From: Platanthera guangdongensis
Lineage: Eukaryota; Streptophyta; Magnoliopsida; Asparagales; Orchidaceae
Assembly (NCBI GenBank): GCA_039583875.1
Contig: CM077158.1
Span: forward strand, 118,169,900-118,233,899
Length of the DNA stretch: 64,000 bases
Direction: 5' to 3'
Part shown: in pieces, positions 1 through 10,778 of the stretch
Position numbering within the stretch: the first letter of the stretch is position 1
Layout: each line of letters starts with the position of its first letter
Notes under the pieces: generated by a model
Seen by the model: the letters and a program-made list of their open reading frames with translations, nothing else
Database searches by the model: none
Told to the model about the DNA's origin: nothing
Program-made: the position numbers and the translations under genes

Positions 1-1258
1 GTGAGAACAATAAGGAGTCGAGTTCTATGAAACTTCATATATGTAGGAAGGAAAATTTGGGATCTAGAAGGAGAGAGTAAGACTATTTATGGAATCCTGG
101 GACCCTATGATATTCATAACTATTCAAGAAGGACCTTTCATTCTCATGAAGGTATCTTCTATAGATGCCAATATCCAGACACCCAAGAAATACACTGAGA
201 TGACCTAGGAAGAAGTCATTCTAGCAAATATAAACAAAAAGGCACAGAACATTATTATAAGTATCATTAATGACTCCACATTCTAGAACCTGGTCCACTA
301 CAGAACTTTTAAAGAAATGTAGGATTCTTTAATTGTGTGTATGGAAGGGACAGAGGAGGTGAGGGATGACAGGAAATCCCACCTAAATCAGCAGTTTGAG
401 TCCTTCAAGAAAGGCAAGAAATATTTCATAGTTGATTGCTATGAAAAGCTCTTCATGATAGTGAATAGTCTGATCACTTATGACATATAGTTCACAAATT
501 ACGAGCTGAATGAAAAGTTCTTGAGATATCTCAATAAGGATTGAGATATCAAGATCTGTGTTATTAGGGAGGTTGGCAACCTGGCCAACACTCTACCTAA
601 AAACCTATTTGGGATGTTACTGCCACATGAGATTAAGCTGAACTCCAGAAGAGAAGAAGAAGATGCTGCCAGAACCCTCAATAGATAGAAGTCTACGACC
701 TTCACTGCTGAATCCACAATGAAGAGCAGGGAAAAGAATCCTTCTCCACCAAAGAGAAATATAGAGTAAGAGTGCTCAGATTCCATCTCCTCGGGCAATG
801 AACTATCAGATGGAGAACCAATCTTGTTCTCAATATAAATCAAGAAAATGTTGAGCAGAAGAAGATAGTAGAAGATCAAGGTCTCTTCAATCTCTAGCTT
901 AAGAATGCCATATACCATCTTGGAGAAGTCCAAGAAATACCCCTCTAGGGAAAGGTATGATTCTAAGAAGAATAAATATTTTAAGAATAATATTGTTTGC
1001 TATTGTTGTAACAGATTTGGATATGTCATTGCTAATTGTCCAATTAACAGGAAAGAGAACAAAAAATCTGATGATAAGAAGCAATACAAGGATAAGAAGG
1101 CTAAAAAGAGCTTCTTGGCCAAGAAGAAAATCAGCTTGTAAGATGGTGATTCTGAGTATTCAGAATCAGATGAATAGGAGGCCTATATTGATCTCATTTC
1201 TATTGAAGCGGAGGTTGATAATACTACTGCCATAATTGGCATAAAAGCACCACTGTCC
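1..1258 (+). pseudogene. Ty1/copia gag relic, copy 1
   Basis: Decayed capsid (gag) gene of a copia retrotransposon, already inside the gene at the window edge. It lines up block by block with the better copy at 22300-23600: the same opening near ATGAAACTTC, the same REVRDDRKS-like block near 350-380, a charged Lys/Ser/Glu-rich middle, and a zinc knuckle at about 998-1039 read as CYCCNRFGYVIANC. In that knuckle the His of the CX2CX4HX4C nucleic-acid-binding motif is Tyr. A very basic Lys-rich stretch follows (1050-1135). Stops and frameshifts are numerous, so no product is expected. The homology to copy 2 ends at about 1258, where an LTR begins. Confidence 0.75.
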
Positions 1259-1261
1259 TCT

Positions 1262-3323
1262 TATTGGGTCCATTGATCCACATGACCCAAATTTGTAAGA
1301 AGTCAAACAAGTCAATGACACACACTAGTTGTATTTGATGTGTGTTTGAGTTTATGCATACAGGTGGACACCAAGAAAGCTGGTGGGCAGATAGGAATTT
1401 CACTAAGTCCACAGGCATTGTGTGAAGCAAGCAGACTCAACACCAGGTGCAGGAATTTAGTTTAAGTCCACATGTGTTGAGTGAAGCAAGCTCACTCAAT
1501 GCCAAAGGCAAGAGAAAATGTTGGATAGGTTGGAAATCACCCAAGTCTACAGGCATTAAGTGAAGTCTATTCACTCAATGTCAGGTAAGTAAAATCTTTG
1601 AATATAGTTAACTTAGTCTATACCTAACAATTAGCTGGACAGAAAAGTGGCTAAGCCCACATACGTTTAGTGTAGTCTACTCACTCAGTGAAACATAGCA
1701 AAAAACTATGAGACAGGCGAGATAAACAAAGCCTTAAGAAAAACTTGCTGAGAAGTGGTTATGTCCACAGGCGTTGAGTGAAGTCCACTCACTCAATGCC
1801 ATAATATCAAAATCATTGAGTATTGCTTAGTCAGTCAAAGCCACAAAAATTTTGTGTAAATATTTGATTAAGTCCACTAATGTTTACTAAAGCTCATTCA
1901 CATAATGTATTGTGATAAAAAGCATTGACTTATTCTCATCCAGTCAGAGTCAGTGTTTTCAGACATAGAAAATTTGTTAAGTCCAAAGATGTTGAGTGTA
2001 GCTTACTCACTCAACGCTAGATAATAAAAAAATATATGTTAAGTAGTTTGGCGTTGAGTGAAGCATACTCACTCAATGCCAAGTAACAAAATCTGTCTAA
2101 GTAATATGTCATTGAGTGATGACGACTCACTCAATGCCAAGTACTAGAAAGATTGGCTAAGGCAAAAAGTATTGTGTGATGAAGACACACTCAACGCTCT
2201 CAATGCTTGGTAACAGAAATTTTGGCTAAGGAAAAAAGCATTGAGTGATGAAGACACACTCAACTCTCTCAATGCTTAGAGACTGAAAAACTTTCTAAGT
2301 GTTTTGGCGTTGAGTGAAGGTTGCTCACTCAATGCCTAATGACAGAAAGATTGTCCCAGTGTTTTGGCGTTGAGTAAAGCTTACTCACTAAATGCCTAAT
2401 GACTGAAAATTATTCTAAGTGTATTGGCGTTGAGTAAAATTTGCTCAATCAATGCCTAATGGAAGAGAAATAATTCTAAGTGTTTTGGCGTTGAGTGTAG
2501 GTTGCTCACTCAATGCCTAATGACAAAAAATCTATCTAAGTGTTTTGGCGTTGATTAAAGCTTACTCACTCAAAGCCTAATGACAGAAAATCTGTCTAAG
2601 GGTTTTGGAGTTGAGTGAAGCTTGCACACTCAATGCTTCTACTAATGTTTGAATTTGGCTCAGTCCACAGATGGCTGGTGTCAGTATGAGACAGCAAAAA
2701 TCACCAAAGTCAACGCAATTCAAAAACATTGCGGGAAAGATGGAGTAAGCCATTGATGGCGCCAGTGGCTAGCTTTTGTCATATTCTACAAATGGATGGT
2801 GGAAAATTGGAAATTAAGGCTGGGCCCCATAGCGCAAAGAGTCGTTGATCGACAAGCAATAAATGGTAAAGATTGGTTGAGTCAATAAGAAGCAATTAGG
2901 GTTTTTGAATATGCAAAGCAGCAGAACTTCATCTTCTCCCTCGCCATTAACGTCAAGCTAGAAGCACAAGTTTTGATCAATCAACTCGAAAGAAAAAAGT
3001 GATAGCTGCTGAAATATTCATCTGCGACAGCAGGGCCAGGACTGATTCCTGAAAGAGAAGAGGCAGAGACTTCCACAAGTAACTTCCAGCATAAGCCATG
3101 TATCAACTGAAGACCTTGTCAACTTGTTACTTTGAAGAAGATAGGGTTGAATTCTTCTCAGCCCAGGATGACAGACACAAAAAATTGTCTTTGGTGTCTA
3201 ATTGTTTCATATCTTTTCTATTCTCTGCAGGATCCTTTAGGATTTGAGTTGTAGTCTTGATCTATAAAGGCTGAGAGTGTAGGATTCCTATGAGAATTTG
3301 AGATGTAGGCCTTTATTATAAAT
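1262..3323 (+). repeat. LTR of a SIRE-like copia family, 3' truncated
   Basis: The start, near 1262 (TATTGGGTCCATTGATCC), and the following TGTATTTGATGTG / GAGTTTATG block match the start of the intact solo LTR at 36571. The far part (3225-3290, with the block GGATTTGAGTTGTAG and 'ATCTATAAAGGCTGAG') matches 37916-37980 of the same solo LTR. The two are therefore members of one family. The terminal TG has become TA. The right end of the LTR is missing: the sequence changes abruptly at 3324 into tRNA-derived sequence. The middle is filled by a palindromic tandem array that differs from the one in the solo LTR. Confidence 0.7.
1405..2640 (+). repeat. 60-bp palindromic tandem array in LTR
   Basis: Each unit contains arms of the type GGCGTTGAGTGA ... 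TCACTCAATGCC around a 7-nt spacer (AGCTTAC or similar), so each forms a hairpin with one wobble or mismatch. From 2306 to 2640 the units repeat every 60-61 bp (GGCGTTGAG at 2306, 2366, 2426, 2487, 2547, 2607). Further left the spacing is longer and the units are more diverged. Variation between copies lies mostly in the spacer and linker, while the arms are kept. Confidence 0.85.
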
Positions 3324-3387
3324 GCAGCAGAAGCGTGGTGGGCCCATAACCCACAGGTCCCAGGATCGAAACCTGGCTCTGATACCA
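3324..3387 (+). other. initiator tRNA-Met 3' fragment (64 nt) fused to an LTR end
   Basis: The 64 bases run from the D-loop region to a terminal CCA and match the plant initiator tRNA-Met as I know it, with one difference near the left end. The anticodon arm is visible (stem GTGGG/CCCAC, loop CCCATAA with anticodon CAT), and so is the T arm (stem CCAGG/CCTGG, loop ATCGAAA). Immediately after CCA come four A and then the U5 end of a minus-strand LTR. A normal retrotransposon primer-binding site copies only about 12-18 nt of the primer (18 nt at 9187-9204). Here most of the tRNA is present, so this is either a retained and copied primer tRNA or an LTR inserted exactly at a tRNA 3' end. The 5' eleven bases of the tRNA are absent. 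Confidence 0.8.
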
Positions 3388-3391
3388 AAAA

Positions 3392-4157
3392 TATAACGAC
3401 TCCATCCGTTCACAGGTATATACTAGAAGGTCCGGCCATGGCCCCACAACATATACCATAAAACAGGCGCAGAAGTCACAAAGTGATACCAGAGTTGCGC
3501 ATCCTAACTCATTGTATTCTAGCAGAAGCCTATAACACGAAGCTAAACTCACACACATGAATGTCCACCATATAAAAGTTCCACATTTATATAAAGCAGG
3601 GATGTCCAAATACAAAATAGTTGGCCTTATGGCCTTATAGGGCTTTCAAAACAGTGGCCTTAAACATTGGCGCGCAGGACGGCCACCTATAAACAAACAA
3701 AGCAGTTAGCTTTATCTTTCAAGGGTAGAGGTAGCAGCGGTAACAGCAGCAAGGACTTCAGCCTTTATGCGTCCCGCTTAGCTCGCCAGCACCTACACAG
3801 GGACAGCCCACCCAACGGTGGCAAACAGGCAACGGTCAGCATTCAGCTGACCAAATTATAACGACCCCATCCCTTTCCCGGGGTAGTGGTATTCCTTCCC
3901 TACAGGCATAGCATTTCACAGACAGATATGTATATCACACATTGTGTAGCACGCACATACATTCCATCACAATCATTAGCATCGTAGCCCGACGATCCGT
4001 GCATTCAGGGAACATTCTTGGTGTACCGGCGAACCATTTTCCCACCACCGTATCAGGGTCGCAACCTAACGGTAAAATATTGAGCATTTACTCCATGGCG
4101 TACAACCGAAGATTATAGTCTTAGTAAACCGGGATTGGCCCATATCCCCTGATTGTA
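3392..4157 (-). repeat. Ty3/gypsy LTR fragment (U5 side)
   Basis: A minus-strand LTR end: it begins on the plus strand with TATAACGACTCCATCC (an altered CA end). Its first roughly 570 bases are the reverse complement of 13020-13592, including the palindromic GGCCTTATGGCC region near 3622 and the CGGTCAGCATTCAGCTGACC block near 3835-3855. It stops abruptly at 4157, where a second tRNA-derived segment starts, so the U3 side is missing. No coding sequence belongs to it. Confidence 0.7.
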
Positions 4158-4187
4158 TCCCAGGATCGAAACCTGGCTTTGATACCA
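4158..4187 (+). other. 30-nt tRNA-Met tail next to a 3' LTR
   Basis: Thirty bases ending in CCA match the T arm and acceptor 3' strand of initiator tRNA-Met with one C-to-T change. They abut, through AAT, the U5 end of the minus-strand LTR at 4191. That LTR is the 3' LTR of its element (integrase lies on its other side), so a primer-binding site is not expected here. The match is longer than the 18 nt in the related element at 9187. It is probably a copied remnant of the primer tRNA at the cDNA end; a tandem LTR-internal-LTR recombinant is the alternative. Confidence 0.65.
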
Positions 4188-4190
4188 AAT

Positions 4191-6284
4191 TATAACACCC
4201 CATATCCTTCACATAGCATATAGCAGTAGGTCTGGCCGTGGCCCGACGGCATATACCACAGACAGATCGGGTTGTTACTCAATAGAATACGATCCAACTA
4301 ATAACCAATGTCCTACACAGATTCATTCTAGCGGAAGCAATAATTAAAAGTTTCAAAATAAAGAATCCAGCCATAAGCATGAGTGTCCACTACAAAACCC
4401 AATAGGAATGAAGTACAATACACAAGTACAATAGCCTTAATGCCTTACAATTGTTTACTCAAATTAAAATGTGTCTTCCATACCACAGCACGCAGGCGAG
4501 TCAAACATGATTAAACAAGTAAACACTCAAAATTTGGCCTTCAAGGGCCGGCTCAGCAACTTGGGATTTAGCCCGCTATTTACCGCTCGGCTCCGTAGTA
4601 CCTGCATGCAACAATCCACCGTAACGGTGGAAAACAAAGCAACGGTCAGCCATGCTGAACAAATTATAACGATCCCGCCCCCATAAACGGGGCGGCGATG
4701 CTCTTTCCCTACGCTTTGTTAGCATAACCAAGCAGTATAGTGAATAAACACTTCATCATAGGCATGGGCACACAAAGCCTCATACCCCGTGCTCTCAAGG
4801 TACATTCTCGGTGAACACGGTCAAAGTCCGCTGACTCACCACCACCCCCTGTACGGCAATATCTCATGAGCATTTGGCCTTTCTGGACACTGCCTAAGAC
4901 CCTCCATCTATGCCAACTGCGAGTACCACGTACTTTTGGTCTCTCTAACCGAACCACATAGATCGGGTACGGTTCCGCCTAACCCATTGCTCACACCTCA
5001 ACGTCAACTTAAGTCGTCTGCGCGGGTCAAGCTTCCCCGAGTTCCGTTCCCATCACACATTTCACATAACCCGGTTATGTTCATGTTAGCTCCCAGACCA
5101 CCATGTTGGAAGAATCACGTATCTACCCAATTTTCTTGGTCCACCTTGGAGTTAATCCCCGAGGCTCCCTATTGCAATCTACCACGTAGAAAACCCGAAA
5201 AACAAACATTCGCGCGGAGTGTTCTCCGGCCATTCATGCAATGCAACATCACCAATCCAGACCTACTTGTTCGGGTAGGCTTCACACATAATGCCTATAT
5301 CCGTTCTCGATTACGGACTCTATATGTACACAACGGGGACTATTCATGTCTACCCGAAGGAACACCTCAACTCACCGCAAACTTGCGAGAGCGGGCTTCC
5401 TATGCAAAGGAAAATAGGACTTCACATATCCTAGGATGAGAATCGTTACCCTAGCATTTTCCTTAGCGCCATGGAAATGTATGCGAATGAAAAGCACCAC
5501 AATCTCCTTGCCTCCGTAGATCCGAAGTCGGCTCGCGATTTGGAGCTCCGAAGCTCCGCCGATGAAGGGATTTAGCCTCCTTTCTTCTTTCTTGCTCTCC
5601 CCTCTCTCTAGACTTTAGAAAGAGACTAAGTGTAACAAATGAGGGATTTGAAACCCTATTCTCGGGTATAACGCAGCAGGAACAACCCCCAGCCGTCGGA
5701 TCCCAAAATAAGGAAACGAACGGCCACGATTAGGAGCTGAAATGCAAAATCTGGGCCGAACACGGCCTGTGACACGCCCGTGTCCAAGGCCGTGTTCCCT
5801 ATTCACCGTCGAAACCGACGCATCCCGAAAGAACACGGGCAACCAACACGCTCGTGTCAAACTTGATACACCTGTATCATCCAGAACACGGTCGTATACT
5901 AAGCCATGTTACTCCATCGACACAGGACCAACACCAACCCGAGAACCACACGGGTCTTGGACACGCCCGTGTCCCATTTGACATGCGCGTGTCAAACCCA
6001 AACACGCCTGGGCTCCAGACCTTGTTCACTGTATCGACACTTCGAAGAGCACAGTTCGTCGACCACCAGACACGGCCATGGACACGCCCGTTTCCTAGGG
6101 CGTGTTCCCTGTCTCGACCCTTCGTCGAGCAAAATCATCAACTTTCGGGGCTCTCGACCAGATCGTCGACTCGAGTACGACACGCCCTGGGACATGCCCG
6201 TGTCCCAGGACGTGTGCCCCCTGCCAAATTCCAAACTTGGTGCAAAATGCCTCCCGACGCTCTTTTGAGTTTCAGGGCATTACA
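4191..6284 (-). repeat. 3' LTR of a chromovirus-like Ty3/gypsy element
   Basis: On the minus strand the LTR runs from TGTAATGCCCTGAAAC at 6284 to GTTATA at 4191 (CA end altered to TA). A purine-rich tract lies just before it and integrase sequence beyond that, which makes it the 3' LTR. U5-side blocks (the GGTCAGC...GCTGA block near 4645, the ATTCTAGC block near 4330) are shared with the LTRs at 7078 and 10779, so the families are related. The U3 part holds a cluster of CG-rich hairpins (5745-6235). The reading frames in here are accidental. Confidence 0.75.
5745..6235. repeat. cluster of CG-rich inverted repeats in LTR U3
   Basis: At 5758-5797 an 11-bp perfect stem, GAACACGGCCT/AGGCCGTGTTC, encloses a second small hairpin (GACACG CC CGTGTC). 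At 6181-6214 a 14-bp stem with one mismatch (CACGCCCTGGGACA against TGTCCCAGGACGTG) has a 6-nt loop. Further copies of CACGCCCGTGTC-like modules lie at about 5960-5975 and 6078-6090. The same module type occurs in the unrelated LTRs at 7078 and 50997. Confidence 0.8.
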
Positions 6285-6303
6285 ACTCTCCCCCTCTTGA
6301 AAG
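6285..6303 (-). other. polypurine tract of the gypsy element
   Basis: The minus strand reads as a purine run (AAGAGGGGGAGAGT) directly before the TG of the 3' LTR. This is where plus-strand DNA synthesis would be primed. It confirms the minus orientation of the element. Confidence 0.7.
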
Positions 6304-7077
6304 AATTTCTTCCCCAAAATTACACAAAGGAAAGATAAACACAAAACTTAAACGGTACCTGAGTGGTATAACTCCGGGTACTCCTCAAGCATGGTCTGCT
6401 CTCGCTCCCAAGGGAGCTCTTCCCGACCTCAATTGTCCCAACGGACCTTGACCATCCTGATCTCTTTGTTGCGTAGCCGCTTCACTTCCGAGTCCTTAAT
6501 TCGAACGGGCTTGACCTTCGTCGTCAACCCATTATCCACTGGCACTTGATCCACTGTGATCAAATGTGAAGGCTCTTGCACTGCCTTCCGTAGCACCGAT
6601 ATATGGAATACATCGTGTAGACCACTAAGCTCCACCGATAGCTTCAACCAATACGCTGCTTCCCCAATCAGCTCCAGAACCTCAAACGGTACAAGTACCT
6701 CGGGGTTAGCTTCTTCAAGCGCCGTACCCGCGAGACATCCTTGAATGGCTTGATCTTCAAGTACACCCAGTCGCCCACAGCGAACTCCACATTCTTGTGC
6801 TTGGCATTATAGTACTTAGCCTGGCGGTCTTGAGCGATTAGCAACCATTCCCGAATGGTTTGCACCAACGAAGTAGCATCTTCCACCTCTTGTCACTTGT
6901 ATAACTTTGACTCGCCCGTTTCCAACCAAGACAACAGCGTGCAACATCTTCTACCATAAAGGGTCTCAAAGGGCGCCATTTGTATGCTCGCCTGGTAGCT
7001 ATTGTTGTACGAAAACTCCACCAAGTATAGGTGGTCCTTCCACTGCTTCCCGAAGTCCAGGATATACATGCGAAGCA
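6304..7077 (-). pseudogene. gypsy integrase C-terminus and chromodomain, part 2
   Basis: Second half of a Ty3/gypsy integrase, continuing from 12842-13019 after the inserted element is removed. Visible in order on the minus strand: the integrase core tail (EFSYNNSYQASIQMAPFE, LYGRRC), then VGDWVYLKIKPFK and LTPRYLYRL, then GLHDVFHISVLRK, and a chromodomain-type end (VKRLRNKEIRMVKVRWDN). In chromoviruses such tails steer insertion to chromatin marks. Several frameshifts and stops separate the blocks, so it is dead. RT and protease of this element are not in the window. Confidence 0.8.
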
Positions 7078-7109
7078 TGTAACAACCCAAATTCGGAAAT
7101 TGGCAAAAT

Positions 7110-7575
7110 TGGGTGACACAGCCAAGGATAAGGGCGTGTCCCAGGGCGTGTCCCGCTCGGGTTGGGTCATGAGGCACGAGGTCAACGCTTTCTCGGTCGA
7201 CGAAATGTTTGGGAGGTCATGCCATGTAACACGGGCGTGACAGGGGGCGTGTCCCATCTGTTCGACGATTTGATTGTCAATCATCGAGCGGAGATCGTCG
7301 AGTGGAGATCGTCGAGCGGAGATCGTCGATTGTCGATCCTCGAGCGCGGAATCGTCGAGCGGAGATCGACGATCGATGGCGAGCTCGACGATCGCTGCCT
7401 GATCGTCGAGCGAAGATCGTCGAGTGGGTGTCACGCCCTGTGACACGGGCGTGACTGTGCTGACACGGGCGTGACATGAACATGTCATCTTGGCGTGGAT
7501 AAGTTTGGATAAGTCGGTTTGTGCACCGCTTTGGGTGACACGGCCTGTGACATGGGCGTGTCACAGGGCATTTCA
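7110..7575. repeat. hairpin cluster in the 5' LTR
   Basis: At 7383-7411 an 11-bp perfect stem, GCTCGACGATC/GATCGTCGAGC, has a 7-nt loop. At 7430-7455 a 9-bp perfect stem, GTCACGCCC/GGGCGTGAC, has an 8-nt loop. Between 7270 and 7430 GATCGTCGAGCGGA-like units are repeated about every 16 bp. The GTCACGCCC hairpin has the same arms and loop length as the hairpins in the Athila-type LTRs. Confidence 0.85.
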
Positions 7576-8629
7576 AGGCTGAAACATGATTTTGTTGTGT
7601 TTTTCTGGCCGTTGTTTTCTCTGTCCTGTATTAAAGGGATTAGGCTTTAGCAAGGTGGATTGCTTGCTGAGATCTGAGGTTTTAATCCCTTACTCTTCTT
7701 CTTCTTATTCTCATTTCAAGAGAGAGAAAGAGAAGGAGAGAGAAAAGGAAGGAAGGAGGAAAGGAAAGCCAGCTACTGGAGGAGCTGCGGGGTGCGGAGC
7801 GAAGATCTGAGAGCGGATTCGTGAAGGCAGAGCCGAGGCAGTGACTTACATCTGGCTACTTCAAGGCACTGAAGCGATCTTCGAGGGTAACGATCTCCTT
7901 CTTGGACATCAAAGTCCTTTCTTTATGCATGTGCTTGGAATCCTCCACCAAGAGGTGGATTTCGGAAGTGATTCCTTTGTTGAGTCTGCATCTAGAGCCG
8001 GAAGTGTAGAGTACGACATATGCATGCTGTGTGAAGCCCATCTGGACGGGTAGTCTGGATTGGTGATGATCATGGGTAAACCGGAGAAGACTCCGTGGGT
8101 TTGCAAAGATGAGCTATATGCCTTGTATTATGCGTGGATGGTATGCTCATACGTGAGCTAGCCATGGTTATGATTTTGGATGTGAGCGCTACGTGTGCTC
8201 ATTTACTCTATGAGAGTGGAAAGCTGCGGCTACCCAGGAAGTGAAGGCCGACCCGCGTCACGGTGCGCCAGTGATGATGTGAGCATGTGTAAGGCTAACC
8301 TGTACCTGGGCATGTTGGAGAGATCGATTGGTGGCAGTATTCGGGAGCGTGCGATAGCCCGACTTGCTACATCGAAATAAAAGCGTGTCGATCTGATGGA
8401 TTAATGCTCATGTTTGCCATGCGGTACCGACCTCTGCTTTTTTTGGGCGGAATGCAACCAGCATGCATGTTGGGGTGACTAGGACCAGCCAGCCAACAAG
8501 TTAATTACCGTTCGTTGGTGGTGTTACGACGGGTTTCCGGTACACCGTAAGATGCCCTGAGTGCACGAAGCGTCTGGCTGCGGTCGGCGTTTGTGATGTG
8601 AATGTGCTTGATAGGTTGATAAAGAGAAT

Positions 8630-8656
8630 GATATATATATATATATATATATATAT
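8630..8656. repeat. TA microsatellite
   Basis: About twelve TA dinucleotides, expanded relative to the matching site in the 3' LTR near 12307, which has about five. Together with scattered substitutions this shows the two LTRs have diverged since insertion. Confidence 0.9.
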
Positions 8657-9186
8657 GATGCTTGATGATAGATGATGGCAATGCATACAGGGAAGGAACC
8701 ACTGCCCCGGGTAGGGGGTAGGGTCGTTATAATGGGTCAGCAAATGCTAACCGTTATTTTGTTTTCTATTTTGGCTTGGATGGCAAATTGCAGGTAGAAT
8801 GATCAAGTGGAATGGATGGATTGCTGCTAAAGGCGCTTGAAGGCCATGTGAAGAAGTGTGTTTGGATTTCATGTGTGGCCGGCCTGCGTGCCGATGTACG
8901 AAATTTTAATGGTGTGAAAAGAGAAATTTGTAAGGCCTTAAGGCCAATGTGTGTGCGTTGTATACATTCCTGGTGTTACTATATAAATGTGGAGTTTATA
9001 TAGAAGTGGACATTCTCTGAGCTGAGTTCTTTAACTTAAAAATGCTACGCTAGAATGGATTGAGTTAAGGATGCGAATAGAATTTGATTTCCACAAGTAA
9101 TTCCACTACTTGTCTGTGACATATGGCGTGGGGCCCCGGCCGTACCCACCGTTATATGCCATGTGATGAATAGTGGCATTACAAAG

Positions 9187-9204
9187 TGGTATCAGAGCCA
9201 GGTT
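9187..9204 (+). other. primer-binding site, initiator tRNA-Met
   Basis: TGGTATCAGAGCCAGGTT, three bases after the LTR, is complementary to the last 18 nt of initiator tRNA-Met. The sequence then departs from the tRNA. It is the in-window standard against which the longer tRNA matches at 3324 and 4158 stand out. Confidence 0.9.
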
Positions 9205-9354
9205 GAGATTGTTTATGAGAGAGATAACATTATTGAACTCCCGAATGTCCACTAGGAATGTATTTCATGTACATGCGGTACATGTGTGTGTAGTCAATGT
9301 ATAATTCCCGTTATGCCATGGATTATTAATCGTGTTTTGTACATTGACTTATAG

Positions 9355-10503
9355 GTGGCGAGGAGTCGAGCTGGGCCGTCTGAGCCTCAGCGGTCTGATG
9401 AGAGTGTAGCACCGGCTGAAGCGCCTACGCCTCCCTTGGAGGAGACCATTCGGGTGGTGACGGAAACAGTGCTCGCAGTATTGCAGACACAACCTGCAAG
9501 GCCTGCAGTGGTACTTGTGCAGCTTGGTGTTCGGCAAGAGCCTGTTGATGAGTAATTGAAAATATTTATGGAGTTTCATCCACCTAAGTTTGGCGTAGCG
9601 GTTTCTCCAACGCAGGCGGAAGTTTGGCTTGCGAGAGTAAAACAAATCATGACAGCAATCAGGACGCCGGAGGAGCAGAAAGTGACTTTCGCCACTTTTC
9701 TGTTGGACGGAGATGTGAGATTATGGTGGGATGAGATGGAGGTGCATTACTTGGCCGGTCAAGGATTAGTGGAGGTGTCCATGGAAGAATTTTCCCGTTT
9801 GTTTTTAGCCAAGTACTTGTCAATGTCCCAGCGGATTACTATGGAGAATGAGTTTTTACGTCTGGTGCAGGGTGAGACAGATATTGATACGTACCTGCAT
9901 GAATTTACCAGACTGGGGCGGTATGCGGGATCTACTTTCGCCGAGGAAGCACGAAAGACGAATAGATTTTATGAGGGCCTTTGAGGTGAGTTAAGGTTGG
10001 CACTCCCGAGTTCGGTGAGCCAAGGTTTCCAAGCGTTGGTAGACACAGCCCGTGCCATGGAGAAGGATATGAAGCGAGTGCAAGAAACGAGGAGTCTGGC
10101 AATGGAGAAGCCAGAATTTAAAGTTCTGCAGTCGGAACAAGGGGAGTTTCAGAAACGAGAAAAGAAGAGGTTCAAGCCCGCGGAACAAACCTCTTCGAAT
10201 GCTGCGTCAGAAGCAACGTATGGACAAAGACGTGTTGAGACACGTACCTGTTTTAAATACGGGAAACATGGACATATAGCCTCTAATTCTCGAAGCGGCC
10301 CTCCTAGAAGTGAGAAAACGATGGGTGTGTCTTATGAAGATAAGGGTAAAGCAGTGGCCGAGTCATCTGCATCCCGGACGCAGCCTCGATTACATAGCTT
10401 GGAAGTGCAAGAGTCGCAGAGTTCCATTGGCGACATTCAGCCTCGAGTGTTTAATTTGGCTCTTTCGCGAGAAATGCAAAATAGGGAGGCTGAGCGAAAG
10501 TAA
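9355..10503 (+). pseudogene. gag of the gag-only element, three in-frame lesions
   Basis: Ty3/gypsy capsid gene, one reading frame throughout. The N-terminus (ARSRAGPSEPQ) opens with GTG where an ATG is expected. The retrotransposon gag domain lies at about 9556-9980 (FHPPKFGV, WLARVKQIM, GDVRLWWDEM, FLAKYLSMSQRI, YLHEFTRLGRYA). A Gln/Lys-rich tail and a zinc knuckle near 10250 (CFKYGKHGHIASNS) follow; two of the knuckle's three Cys are Tyr and Ser. In-frame stops at 9553 and 9982 and the lost start mean no full product. It is about 380 codons, usual for the family. The next gene expected, protease, is missing. Confidence 0.85.
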
Positions 10504-10763
10504 ATCGTGATTTACATCACGTGGATAATATGTGTATTGATTATTGTATATATCTGATCCTGTGGACAATATGTGTAATATTGGTGCATACTTGGTGTTA
10601 TGATATAAATATATGCTGAACATGTTTGTTCCTTTGCTGAATTGCTGGATGTATGTGCACAAGTGGACAGAACAAAGGTTGTTGTAACCTATAATTTTGG
10701 TTGTTGTAACAATTTGGTTGCTGTTTTCCTGCCTATGTACGAATTTCGTGGACGACATTTCTT
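10504..10763 (+). other. 3' untranslated interior, no gene seen
   Basis: The sequence between the gag stop and the polypurine tract is AT-rich and contains two loosely repeated 'GTGGA(T/C)AATATGTGT' blocks near 10520 and 10560. It has no pol similarity in any frame that I can recognise. Confidence 0.6.
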
Positions 10764-10778
10764 GAAGGAGGGGAGGGT
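10764..10778 (+). other. polypurine tract
   Basis: GAAGGAGGGGAGGGT directly precedes the TG of the 3' LTR, as expected for plus-strand priming. Confidence 0.85.

Larger units (their letters stand above)
7078..9183 (+). repeat. 5' LTR of the gag-only element
   Basis: 2106 bp from TGTAACAACCC to GCATTACA. It has a hairpin cluster near its start (7110-7570), a GA-rich stretch at 7725-7770, a TA microsatellite (8630-8656) and a TATA-like ACTATATAAATG near 8970. Its partner is the 3' LTR at 10779-12841, which matches over its whole length. Confidence 0.9.

Noticed and set aside
3324..3387. A functional tRNA gene
   Set aside because: The first eleven bases (acceptor 5' strand and part of the D arm) are missing, and CCA is present in the DNA, so it cannot be a normal nuclear tRNA gene.
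4936..5439. 167-codon open frame on the plus strand
   Set aside because: It lies antisense inside an LTR, shows no recognisable domain, and has no relative in the matching LTR region.
5854..6300. Overlapping open frames of 78-148 codons
   Set aside because: Several frames of both strands are open at once over the CG-rich hairpin cluster; composition effect.
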